Of a DNA stretch of 9,222 nucleotides, positions 1 to 4,948 are shown piece by piece (the stretch's first letter is position 1; each line of letters starts with the position of its first letter). Made by a program: the position numbers and the translations under genes. Below the pieces are notes generated by a model. The model had not been told where the DNA came from. It worked only from the letters and a program-made list of their open reading frames with translations, and ran no database searches. The stretch spans positions 1 to 9,222 of the forward strand of contig SKZG01000362.1 in assembly GCA_007127495.1 (NCBI GenBank). Direction: 5' to 3'. The DNA comes from Planctomycetales bacterium. Its GTDB lineage: Bacteria > Planctomycetota > Planctomycetia > Pirellulales > Thermoguttaceae.

Positions 1-386
1 AGGCCGGCCGCCTCGCGGCGAGCGGCCGGCTCGAAATGGATCGCGCTTTGGGAAAGCGCTTCGGCCAAGACGGCCAAGTTCCGGGTAATGGCCGGAGCGG
101 TGAGCGATTCCCAGCGTTCCAGCTCGGCCCACAATGCCCGGCGCGCGGCGGTTGCCACCGTCTCGCGATCGGAGCCCAACGCGTCGACCAGCGCGTGGAT
201 GCCCGGCGCGCCAAGCTGCGTCAGGCGGTCGGCCATGAGTTCGGCCCGCTCGGCAGTCGCTGCGTCAAGTTGAGTGCGCCAATGGTTGGCGATCAACGAG
301 CCGAACGGTCCGCGAAGCGACCACGCCAGCACTGCCAGCAACACCGCCGCCGCCAGCATCACAAACATTTTGTGTACGTGGCGCAT
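1..386 (-). CDS. Membrane-anchored HEAT-repeat protein, C-terminus beyond the left edge
   Basis: This minus-strand reading frame stays open from ATG at 386 to the left edge (128 codons visible), so the gene is partial. Residues 1-6 are basic and polar (MRHVHK). Residues 7-22 are a strongly hydrophobic segment that acts as a signal anchor or uncleaved signal peptide. After a short linker, residues about 40-120 are helical and rich in Ala, Leu and Glu. The stretch with LGAPGIHALVDALGSD followed by TVATAARRALW is typical of one HEAT/armadillo-like helical hairpin. Such proteins are usually scaffolds; no catalytic motif is visible. The start is supported by a GGAG box about 11 nt upstream (397-400 on the complement). 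The overlapping plus-strand frames are judged to be shadows. Its function is unknown, and the periplasmic location is inferred from the anchor. Confidence 0.75.
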   Translation of the reverse strand, partial: MRHVHKMFVMLAAAVLLAVLAWSLRGPFGSLIANHWRTQLDAATAERAELMADRLTQLGAPGIHALVDALGSDRETVATAARRALWAELERWESLTAPAITRNLAVLAEALSQSAIHFEPAARREAAG

Positions 387-428
387 ATTGTGCAATTCTC
401 CAGGACGACGGCGCGAAGGCCGTTTGAG

Positions 429-461
429 GTAGCCGTTCACGGGGCGGCGCGGACGGTGTCC
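429..461. repeat. Decayed half-copy of the 133-bp inverted-repeat element
   Basis: GTAGCCGTTCACGGG (429-443) matches the 15-bp terminal repeat of the element at 533-665 with a single A to G change. The following GC-rich stretch, ending in a GTGTCC sequence, loosely parallels its GGGGACAGGTCC arm. There is no matching right end nearby. It is probably a truncated or degenerated copy; chance similarity is possible beyond the first 15 bases. Confidence 0.4.
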
Positions 462-532
462 TCCGCTTCGTGGGAAGGGGGGATTCTCCGCATTCGCGGC
501 CTTCGCGGCAAGACCGCTTTCATACAAGTTCG

Positions 533-665
533 GTAACCGTTCACGGGCCGGGCGGGGACAGGTCCATTTTTCGGCCAATCGGCGCGGTTGTCATGGAAAG
601 ACCATGCCCGAAAAATGGACCTGTCCCCTTACCGGCCGAAGGGGACAGTCCCCGTGAACGGTTAC
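533..665. mobile_element. 133-bp MITE/REP-like inverted-repeat element with 8-bp flanking duplication
   Basis: The element has 15-bp perfect terminal inverted repeats: GTAACCGTTCACGGG at 533-547 and its complement at 651-665. Inside is a second perfect 21-bp inverted pair (554-574 with 608-628) containing GGGGACAGGTCC and a T/A run. At its centre is a CATGG/CCATG hairpin (592-596/602-606). Near the right end is a GGGGAC-A-GTCCCC palindrome (641-653). The element is bracketed by the direct repeat CAAGTTCG (525-532 and 666-673), exactly at the inverted-repeat boundaries, as a target-site duplication would be. It carries no coding capacity, so any movement would need a transposase from elsewhere. 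The GGGACAGT/ACCTGTCCCC motifs resemble REP-type sequences mobilised by RAYT transposases, but that link is recollection, not shown here. Confidence 0.7.
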
Positions 666-758
666 CAAGTTCGGAGTTGCAGCGACGGCCACCTTCGGGC
701 TTTCTCCCCCAAGGCTAACCCTTAGCCCCGCCTGGGCGGGTAGGACGCGGTAGCGGCC

Positions 759-786
759 GAGGAGGGTTATGTTGTTGCTACTTTGA
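759..786 (+). other. Candidate minimal leader frame (Met-Leu4-stop) behind a strong ribosome-binding site
   Basis: GAGGAGGG at 759-766 precedes ATG at 769, which begins ATG TTG TTG CTA CTT TGA (769-786). This is a five-codon frame of Met followed by four leucines, about 200 bases upstream of the 310-aa gene. Start-stop or leader peptides look like this, but no attenuator hairpin pair plus T-run is visible after it, and the downstream gene has no recognisable link to leucine. The spacing between the purine box and ATG is short (2 to 6 nt depending on alignment). It is listed because the ribosome-binding site is one of the strongest in the window; coincidence is the likelier explanation. Confidence 0.15.
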
Positions 787-832
787 CTGTCCTAAACACC
801 TTCCCCAGGCCGAAGAAACCCTAGGACCGGCA

Positions 833-949
833 TAAACTCGCCGCGGCCTAAAACTGCGCTTTTCGTAGGATGGGCTTTAGCCCGTCCAAGCGAAGACGGA
901 CAAGAATGTCCATCCTACAAAAACGCAATAACGGCACGCGGCGAGTATA
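833..949 (+). repeat. 117-bp palindromic element, copy 1
   Basis: This copy matches the element at 6351-6467 in reverse complement over its full 117 bp with four mismatches and no gaps, by eye. Its ends are inverted repeats of the form TATACTCGCCGCG (833-845, one mismatch, and 937-949). A second pair, GCGCTTTT-GTAGGATGG against CCATCCTAC-AAAA-CGC, continues the main stem, so the whole unit folds into one long imperfect hairpin. Two sub-hairpins sit at the top: GGGCTTTAGCCC (872-883) and GGACAAGAATGTCC (898-911). It ends 32 bases before the start of the 310-aa gene, so it would lie in that gene's leader if transcription begins upstream. There is no coding capacity. No clear target-site duplication flanks it. 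Confidence 0.8.
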
Positions 950-981
950 AACGGCATCGCGAATCGAGCAGGGGGGCTCTG

Positions 982-1914
982 ATGGCAAGCTTGCGGCAAG
1001 AGGGTGCGCGCTGGTGCACCGTCGTATTCACTTACGGTTGGAGGGTCGCGGTTCCACTGGGGGTCGTCCTGGTCGCGCTTCAGATTCCCAACCCGACTTG
1101 CGTTTTGGGGCAGGTCCGCGCCGATGCACCTCGGCTCCGACGCGCCGACCCGCTTGCGGCGACCACGAGCGAAATCGCCCGCCGAAACGCCATCGCGTCG
1201 ATCCCGTTCGAGCAGCTCGACCGTGCAGGGCGAGAAAAGGTCAATGCGGTGATCCAAGACACCACCGCGTTTCGCCGGCTACCCACTCAGGTGGTCGACT
1301 GCGACCCGCACCTGTTCCTGTTCCTGGTCCGCCACCCCGACGTGGCGGTTAATATATGGCAGGTGCTCAAACTCTCGTCACTCGACCTTCGGCAAACCGA
1401 CCCCGACCGATTTGAATTGGTTGAGCCGAGCGGCACCCGCCTGCATGCCGAATTCCTGCACCAAAGTCCCGAAATCCACGTGATTTACTGTGAGGGGATT
1501 TATGTCGGCCCCATTTTGGGCCGGCCGGTCCATGGGCGGGCCGTGCTGGTGCTGCGGTCGGGATATGTTCATGAAACCAACGGGCGCCAATACGTAACCA
1601 CCCGGCTCGATACATTTTTGCAAGTCCAGGAGGGAGGCCCCGACCTGCTCACGAAGTTGCTGCACCCTGTGGCGGGCAGGACGGCCGACCACAATTTCCT
1701 CCAGGTGGTCGCATTCGCCGGCAGCCTTTCGCGCACCGCCGAGATGAATTACCGAGGCGTGCAACGGCTGGCCGGGCAGCTTCTTGACGTGCGGCCGGAA
1801 TTGCGGGTTCGGCTTTCCGAACTTGCGGCCGACATCGGGCACAACTCGCCACGACAAGCGGCAGCGACGGCCGAAACGACTCCGGTTCTGGCGAGCCACG
1901 AGGCGGCACAATAG
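982..1914 (+). CDS. Conserved-type exported or membrane-anchored protein of unknown function, 310 aa
   Basis: The ATG at 982 follows a G-rich stretch (GGGGGG about 8 nt upstream) that can act as ribosome-binding site. After a 20-residue N-terminus, residues about 22-35 (VAVPLGVVLVALQI) form a hydrophobic segment that should be a signal peptide or anchor. Most of the protein would then be periplasmic. The body (about 75-285) has an Ile-Pro-Phe-Glu-Gln-Leu start, a conserved-looking TQVVDCDPHLFLFLVRHPDV block (103-122), a mid-section of alternating strands with VIYCEGIYVGP (168-178) and GRAVLVLRSGY (185-195), and a helical C-terminal third. The last 25 residues are low-complexity Ala/Thr/Glu. 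I recognise the general style from planctomycete genomes but no named domain or catalytic motif. The coding potential of this frame clearly exceeds that of overlapping frames. Confidence 0.8.
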   Translation: MASLRQEGARWCTVVFTYGWRVAVPLGVVLVALQIPNPTCVLGQVRADAPRLRRADPLAATTSEIARRNAIASIPFEQLDRAGREKVNAVIQDTTAFRRLPTQVVDCDPHLFLFLVRHPDVAVNIWQVLKLSSLDLRQTDPDRFELVEPSGTRLHAEFLHQSPEIHVIYCEGIYVGPILGRPVHGRAVLVLRSGYVHETNGRQYVTTRLDTFLQVQEGGPDLLTKLLHPVAGRTADHNFLQVVAFAGSLSRTAEMNYRGVQRLAGQLLDVRPELRVRLSELAADIGHNSPRQAAATAETTPVLASHEAAQ

Positions 1915-1921
1915 GCCGGTT

Positions 1922-2022
1922 AGCATCGGCAAAGAAATAACTGGCGCATTTTCTTCTCCCTCACCCTACCCTCTCCCACCGAGGGAGAGGGGACATCGGA
2001 CAGTTATTTCTTTGCCGATGCT
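1922..2022. repeat. 101-bp nested inverted repeat between convergent genes, probable bidirectional terminator
   Basis: A perfect 22-bp inverted repeat (1922-1943 and 2001-2022) has the core GGCAAAGAAATAACTG on the left arm and its complement on the right. Nested inside is CCTCTCCC-ACCGA-GGGAGAGG (1970-1990), a hairpin preceded by CCCTCACCCTAC; similar pyrimidine/purine hairpins recur in many GC-rich genomes. The outer right arm reaches the first base of the downstream gene's TAA stop, and the outer left arm begins 8 bases after the upstream gene's TAG. It therefore fills the whole gap between two convergent genes and is well placed to terminate both. The arms are AT-richer than the surroundings and contain A/T runs. 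It could equally be an inserted inverted-repeat element; no flanking duplication is evident. Confidence 0.7.
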
Positions 2023-2714
2023 TACTCGAAATCGCAGTCCATGCCCAGCCGCGTCTTGAGCACTTCGAACTGCCGAGTATACTGGTCGCTCGATGAATGA
2101 ACGTGCTCGCCTTCGGTGATGAACTTCAACTGATCGTCGCAACGCACCTCGCGCTGCCGGAGCACGTGTTCGAACGGGACGAGCTGCTCACCGTACACAA
2201 TCAGCAGTTTATGCTCGTCGAACTGAATCTCCTGGGGCACGTCGGGATTGAGCACGGCAATACCGGTGCAGCCGTCGTTTAGAAGCAAATCCTCGAAGTC
2301 CCACAGGATGCTCTTGAGCACCGGCACGTCGATATGCTCGCGGTAGAGGTCGGTATGCCCGCGGTGGTCGCGGTGATGGCTCGTCTCGAGCACCACGTCA
2401 ACGACGTTGCCCAGCGGCCCGATCAGGTCCATGAAGATGTCGAACAGCCGAGGGCGTGAGACCGCGGCCATGAGGACGGGCACGGTGTTGTGGCCTTGCT
2501 CGTCGTGATAGACGTCGTGACGATATCCCTCGGCCGGTACGACTTGCAGGTCGTACGAAGGACGGACCGCCTCGGTCAGCGCGAAGCTGCCGTAGCGGTC
2601 GACGCCCAGGTGTGCTTCGAGGTCCTCTTCCGAGAGGTGTTCGAAGCTGCTGGTCCCGCCAGGCATGACGCTTTCGCGGAGGACATTTCGAAAGATTTTC
2701 TTTAGGAAGCCCAT
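2022..2714 (-). CDS. Cytosolic protein of unknown function, about 230 aa
   Basis: The preferred start is ATG at 2714, giving MGFLKKIFRNVLRE and about 230 residues. A TTG four codons upstream (2726) is also in frame, but the weak GAAAG box sits just before the ATG. A basic amphipathic N-terminus with no signal peptide is followed by a mixed alpha/beta body. Visible features are a His-rich segment ETSHHRDHRGHTDLYREH (about residues 110-127), a hydrophobic/acidic stretch VLKSILWDFEDLLLNDGCTG (about 131-150), and an acidic tail ending DCDFE. The His/Asp cluster could bind a metal, but I see no known metalloprotein signature. The style is that of planctomycete-restricted proteins. It converges on the 310-aa gene, separated only by the nested inverted repeat. 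No function is assigned. Confidence 0.75.
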   Translation of the reverse strand: MGFLKKIFRNVLRESVMPGGTSSFEHLSEEDLEAHLGVDRYGSFALTEAVRPSYDLQVVPAEGYRHDVYHDEQGHNTVPVLMAAVSRPRLFDIFMDLIGPLGNVVDVVLETSHHRDHRGHTDLYREHIDVPVLKSILWDFEDLLLNDGCTGIAVLNPDVPQEIQFDEHKLLIVYGEQLVPFEHVLRQREVRCDDQLKFITEGEHVHSSSDQYTRQFEVLKTRLGMDCDFE

Positions 2715-3054
2715 CGTTGCTTTCAAAATCGCTCAGCTATCCGACGTTTGCATTGCGGCCGTAACCGCCGTCCTTATATCCAACCCTAGGTTACAATTTT
2801 CGCGAGATGCCGCCATGTTTTTTGTCTGCGCCGGCCGCCCCATTTCCCAGGGCTGCCTGCGTGCAAAAACCACGAAAACCGGTACAATCGCTCGCCTGAA
2901 CAGAAAACGAGAACTGGGCCGAAAACCGCAATTCAGACACATCGCACGGCGATCCCGTGACCGTCCTACCGCTAGTCTAGCACCGAAAATTGCCCGAAGC
3001 AGGCAATCGGAGCCGAACTTGGCGCCCACGGCCGCCCTCTGCGAAGGAACCTTC

Positions 3055-3186
3055 ATGTTGCGTCAGGGGAACGGTTCACGGGAACTGTTCCAATTCGGGC
3101 GGAGTAATGGTTCAAGCCAAGCGGACCGGCCGAGGATCCGCGCTGACCGGCTTGCGGGAACGGAACCACATGGAGGGTGGGGATGA
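3055..3186 (+). CDS. Possible 43-aa small protein (weak candidate)
   Basis: The ATG at 3055 is preceded by AAGGA at 3044-3048 with 6-nt spacing, which is an unusually good ribosome-binding site for this window. The frame runs 43 codons to TGA at 3186. The product would be hydrophilic and basic, starting MLRQGNGSRELFQFGRSNGS, with no membrane segment and no recognised motif. A hairpin (3068-3091) lies within its first codons. The frame is open well upstream of the ATG too, which weakens the case, and Arg/Gly-rich short frames are common by chance in GC-rich DNA. Confidence 0.2.
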   Translation: MLRQGNGSRELFQFGRSNGSSQADRPRIRADRLAGTEPHGGWG

Positions 3187-3208
3187 ATGCCGCCAACGAT
3201 ATTTGCTA

Positions 3209-3262
3209 GAATGGCCACTATTGCTTGAATGGCCACTATTGCTTGAATGGCCACTATTGCTT
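3209..3262. repeat. Three perfect 18-bp tandem repeats
   Basis: The unit GAATGGCCACTATTGCTT occurs three times without mismatch (3209-3226, 3227-3244, 3245-3262). It is preceded by a degenerate partial unit (TATTTGCTA at 3200-3208) and followed by TGAATGG at 3267-3273. The array ends 34 bases before the methyltransferase ATG, so it lies in the promoter or leader region. Perfect identity points to recent expansion or slippage, making it a candidate variable-number locus. The unit length is a multiple of three, but I see no credible protein reading through it. There are no spacers, so it is not CRISPR. Confidence 0.9.
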
Positions 3263-3296
3263 GGCCTGAATGGTGAACCCTGCCTTTGCCTAACCT

Positions 3297-4091
3297 ATGC
3301 CCCAGATTACCAGCGCCCAGAACCCGCGTGTGAAGCGTGCCGTGCGGCTGCGCGATGCACGCCAGCGGCGGTCGCAGCGGCGCCTGCTCATTGACGGGGT
3401 GCGAGAAATCGGTCGGGCGATAGCAGCGGGCGTGGTGTTGCACGAGGTCTTCGTGTGCCCCGCCCTGTGCGGCGGCGAACACGCGGCCGCGCTGCTGGAG
3501 CGCTTGCGGCCGACCGGCGCCGAATGGTTCGAGGTGGCCGAAAGTGTGTTCACCAAACTGGCGTTCGGCCAGCGGAGTGAGGGTGTGGTGGCGGTCGCGG
3601 AGCCGCCTTGCACCTCACTCGGCGCCGTCAGGCTGCCCGCCAAACCGCTGGTAGCGGTGCTTGAAGCGATCGAGAAGCCGGGCAATGTCGGAGCGGTGCT
3701 GCGCAGTGCCGACGGCGCAGGCGTCGATGCGGTGGTCGTGGCCGACCCGCGCACCGACCTGTTCAACCCGAACGCCGTCCGCGCGAGCCTGGGGACCCTT
3801 TTCACGCTTTCGGTGGCGGAAGCGAGCGGCCCGGAGGCGTTGGCTTGGCTCCGAGAACGCGGCCTGCACGTCGTTGCCGCTCGCGTCGATGGCAGCGTGC
3901 CCTACACGGAGGTCGACTACCGGCGTCCGACGGCGCTGGTGCTGGGCAACGAGGCCGCGGGCCTAAGCTCGCTGTGGCAGGCCCCTGACGTCACCGCCGT
4001 GCGCCTGCCCATGCTTGGCGTGGCCGACAGCCTGAACGTTTCGGCCGCGGCCGCCGTGTTGTTGTACGAGGCCCGGCGGCAGCGGGGGTGA
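3297..4091 (+). CDS. SpoU/TrmH-family RNA 2'-O-ribose methyltransferase, 264 aa
   Basis: The protein would transfer a methyl group from S-adenosylmethionine to a ribose 2'-OH in rRNA or tRNA. The N-terminal about 105 residues match the L30e-like RNA-binding domain of this family (opening ITSAQNPRVKRAVRLRD, with LLIDGVREIGRAI near 30-42). The C-terminal trefoil-knot domain has all three SpoU motifs: EKPGNVGAVLRSADGAG (126-142, with Asn130 and Arg136), LVLGNEAAGLS (214-224, Glu219), and LPMLGVADSLNVSAAAAVLL (237-256, the Ser-Leu-Asn cofactor loop). Length is normal for the family. The exact target (23S rRNA or tRNA) cannot be read from sequence. No ribosome-binding site is obvious before the ATG. 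The last 12 codons plus the stop are duplicated at 4905-4947, on the far side of the toxin-antitoxin pair. Confidence 0.95.
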   Translation: MPQITSAQNPRVKRAVRLRDARQRRSQRRLLIDGVREIGRAIAAGVVLHEVFVCPALCGGEHAAALLERLRPTGAEWFEVAESVFTKLAFGQRSEGVVAVAEPPCTSLGAVRLPAKPLVAVLEAIEKPGNVGAVLRSADGAGVDAVVVADPRTDLFNPNAVRASLGTLFTLSVAEASGPEALAWLRERGLHVVAARVDGSVPYTEVDYRRPTALVLGNEAAGLSSLWQAPDVTAVRLPMLGVADSLNVSAAAAVLLYEARRQRG

Positions 4092-4094
4092 GAA
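4052..4094 (+). repeat. 43-bp direct repeat, copy 1 (3' end of the methyltransferase gene)
   Basis: This stretch contains the final 12 codons and TGA of the methyltransferase gene plus three more bases (begins CGCCGTGTTGTTGTACGAGG, ends GGGGGTGAGAA). It is identical to 4905-4947. The two copies bracket the MntA-HepT module, as att sites bracket an integrated element in the 3' end of a gene. Confidence 0.95.
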
Positions 4095-4105
4095 GCATGC
4101 CCCAT

Positions 4106-4129
4106 GCGTTGGGCTTCGAAGCCCAACGC
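4106..4129. terminator. Perfect 24-bp palindrome, candidate terminator
   Basis: GCGTTGGGCTTC is followed directly by its reverse complement, giving a strong GC-rich hairpin. It lies 15 bases after the methyltransferase stop and about 40 bases beyond the end of hepT, which is transcribed towards it, so it could terminate both. There is no T-run on either side, so intrinsic termination is not assured. GGGCTTCGAAGCCC-type palindromes also occur as dispersed repeats in planctomycetes (recollection). Confidence 0.4.
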
Positions 4130-4168
4130 CCGTCTTCGGCGCTATCGGGAATCGCGAGGATTCTCGTG

Positions 4169-4516
4169 TTAGTTGGTTTCCGTCAATTCGAGCAAGCTCT
4201 GCAAAGCGGCCCGGAGTGGAATAAGTTTGTTCGTGGCCACATCCCAGACAATGTTGTAGTCCACACCAAAATAGTCGTGGATCAGTCGGTCTCGCATTCC
4301 GGTAACTTTGCGCCACTCGATTTTCGGCTGTTTGTCGCGGATTTCCTGCGGGATTCTCTTCGCTGCTTCCCCGATGACTTCGAGGCTGCGAAGAAATGCC
4401 CGCTTGAGTGTCGGATTATTCTTGAACGAATCGAAGTCCTGCTCGGGGAGTTGAGTCAGAATGTAGTCAATCTCATCCAACATGTGGCGGATGTACTCAC
4501 GCGGCAATGGAGACAC
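4169..4516 (-). CDS. hepT: HepT toxin, HEPN-domain (DUF86) ribonuclease, 115 aa
   Basis: HepT toxins are small all-helical HEPN RNases that inhibit growth unless neutralised by a cognate MNT-domain antitoxin. The diagnostic R-x4-H-x-Y motif is intact: Arg75, His80 and Tyr82 in RDRLIHDY. The opening [19 protein letters not shown] and [21 protein letters not shown] (36-56) are typical of the DUF86/HepT family, and the length is normal. The start is GTG at 4516, chosen because a perfect GGAGGTG box lies 4 nt upstream (4521-4527 on the complement) and because the family N-terminus then fits. It overlaps the end of mntA by 20 nt, implying translational coupling. In characterised pairs the antitoxin adds AMP to the motif tyrosine, here Tyr82; that mode is inferred. 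Its base composition looks more AT-rich than the neighbouring genes. Confidence 0.93.
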   Translation of the reverse strand: MSPLPREYIRHMLDEIDYILTQLPEQDFDSFKNNPTLKRAFLRSLEVIGEAAKRIPQEIRDKQPKIEWRKVTGMRDRLIHDYFGVDYNIVWDVATNKLIPLRAALQSLLELTETN

Positions 4517-4814
4517 GTTCCACCTCCCGGAGAATGTGGGGCCCGATGTGGGGGCTCAGAGCGTCAGGCGTGACCAGTTCCACCCTGCGACCCAATAGGC
4601 TCTCCAGCAGGAACGATACTTCCATGAAGTTATCGAACGTGTGTTGAGGCGGCGCGAATTCGACCAGAAGGTCGACATCGCTGGCGGCAGTTTGCCGCCC
4701 GGCGACGAACGAGCCGAACAGACCGATCTCGGCCACCCCCAGCGCCGCCAAATGGTGCCTGGCGCCGCGCAAGCGAGCGATGACCTCCTTCTTCGTTGTG
4801 ACCGGCGTGCTCAT
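4497..4814 (-). CDS. mntA: MntA antitoxin, minimal nucleotidyltransferase, 105 aa
   Basis: This is a MNT-fold adenylyltransferase that silences its HepT partner by AMP transfer in characterised pairs. The catalytic signature GS-x10-DxD is complete: Gly34-Ser35 in LFGSF, then Asp46 and Asp48 in [10 protein letters not shown] later acidic residue in [12 protein letters not shown] (Glu79) is the likely third metal ligand. Length is typical of the minimal nucleotidyltransferases. The start is ATG at 4814; only a weak ribosome-binding site precedes it. It is the first gene of a two-gene operon in the common antitoxin-toxin order, with a 20-nt overlap. A palindrome about 40-50 bases upstream may be its operator. 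Both genes lie inside the 43-bp direct repeats. Confidence 0.93.
   Translation of the reverse strand: MSTPVTTKKEVIARLRGARHHLAALGVAEIGLFGSFVAGRQTAASDVDLLVEFAPPQHTFDNFMEVSFLLESLLGRRVELVTPDALSPHIGPHILREVERVSIAA
4521..4527 (-). promoter_or_regulatory. Ribosome-binding site of hepT, decides the GTG start
   Basis: On the minus strand GGAGGTG stands 4 nt before GTG at 4516. It is an essentially full match to the anti-Shine-Dalgarno sequence and lies inside the end of mntA. The toxin thus has a far better ribosome-binding site than the antitoxin in this pair, and its use would depend on ribosomes finishing mntA. Confidence 0.6.
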
Positions 4815-4844
4815 ACGTGTGCCATATCAACACTATCATGTTGC

Positions 4845-4872
4845 GAATGGAATACAATATTGTACCCATTCC
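4845..4872 (-). promoter_or_regulatory. Palindrome upstream of mntA-hepT, candidate operator/promoter
   Basis: The perfect 12-bp palindrome TACAATATTGTA (4853-4864) is flanked by GAATGG on one side and CCATTC on the other, offset by one base. Read on the minus strand the first half gives TACAAT, a good -10-like hexamer about 45 bases before the mntA ATG. An AT-rich palindrome overlapping a -10 box ahead of a toxin-antitoxin operon is the usual layout for autoregulation. Neither MntA nor HepT has an obvious DNA-binding domain, so the regulator is unidentified. Confidence 0.4.
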
Positions 4873-4904
4873 GCCGCCCGAAGCAAGGCACACGATGTAC
4901 CGCA

Positions 4905-4947
4905 CGCCGTGTTGTTGTACGAGGCCCGGCGGCAGCGGGGGTGAGAA
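4905..4947 (+). repeat. 43-bp direct repeat, copy 2 (displaced 3' end of the methyltransferase gene)
   Basis: This is identical to 4052-4094, including the TGA stop (4942-4944) in its original frame, but without any gene body before it. The glgC stop codon begins one base after the repeat. The copy is therefore a remnant of the methyltransferase 3' end, left when the 853-bp segment carrying mntA-hepT was inserted or duplicated. Confidence 0.95.
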
Positions 4948-4948
4948 C

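Larger units (their letters stand above)
387..981. other. Gene-poor interval with several inverted repeats
   Basis: About 595 bases lie between two divergent genes with no convincing gene. From left to right it holds: a decayed relative (429-461) of the left end of the next element; the 133-bp inverted-repeat element (533-665); two overlapping small hairpins, GGCTAA/TTAGCC at 713-727 and CCCGCC/GGCGGG at 727-740; a strong ribosome-binding-site-like GAGGAGGG followed by a five-codon frame (759-786); and copy 1 of the 117-bp palindromic element (833-949). Promoters for the divergent genes should lie here, but I see no clear -35/-10 pair. Confidence 0.6.
2715..3296. other. Gene-poor interval upstream of the RNA methyltransferase
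   Basis: About 580 bases lie between two divergently oriented genes. TACAAT boxes at 2793-2798 and 2883-2888 resemble plus-strand -10 hexamers, but neither has a good -35. ATTGCC/GGCAAT forms a small hairpin at 2989-3007. A candidate 43-codon frame with a good ribosome-binding site spans 3055-3186. A hairpin of GGAACGGTTC against GAACTGTTCC lies at 3068-3091 inside that frame and resembles the CCGTTCACGG termini of the element at 533-665. Three perfect 18-bp tandem repeats occupy 3209-3262. Longer plus-strand open frames here lack convincing composition and are taken as chance. Confidence 0.55.

Noticed and set aside
36..536. Plus-strand frame of 166 codons at the left edge
   Set aside because: It is antisense to the minus-strand membrane-anchored HEAT-repeat protein, which has a hydrophobic anchor and a plausible ribosome-binding site. 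The plus frame is Arg/Gln/His-rich and runs into the repeat region.
1378..1932. Minus-strand frame of 184 codons opposite the 310-aa gene
   Set aside because: It crosses the gene end into the inverted repeat, has no ribosome-binding site, and its composition is that of a shadow frame.
2793..2888. TACAAT boxes as firm promoters
   Set aside because: Both lack a recognisable -35 at 16-18 bp, and the nearest plus-strand gene is 400-500 bases away; mentioned only within the interval description.
2665..3186. Plus-strand open frame of 173 codons overlapping the start of the 230-aa gene
   Set aside because: There is no ribosome-binding site at its start, it runs through promoter-like sequence, and it has basic low-information composition. 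Only its last 43 codons have a good ribosome-binding site, and these are listed separately as a weak candidate.
3209..3262. CRISPR-like array
   Set aside because: The units are directly tandem with no spacers and are only 18 bp; no cas genes are present.
2990..3394. Plus-strand frame reading the 18-bp repeats as LLEWPL units
   Set aside because: It runs out of frame into the methyltransferase gene, and the ATG at 3107 is only 2 nt from its purine box. The repeated peptide is a by-product of a repeat length divisible by three.
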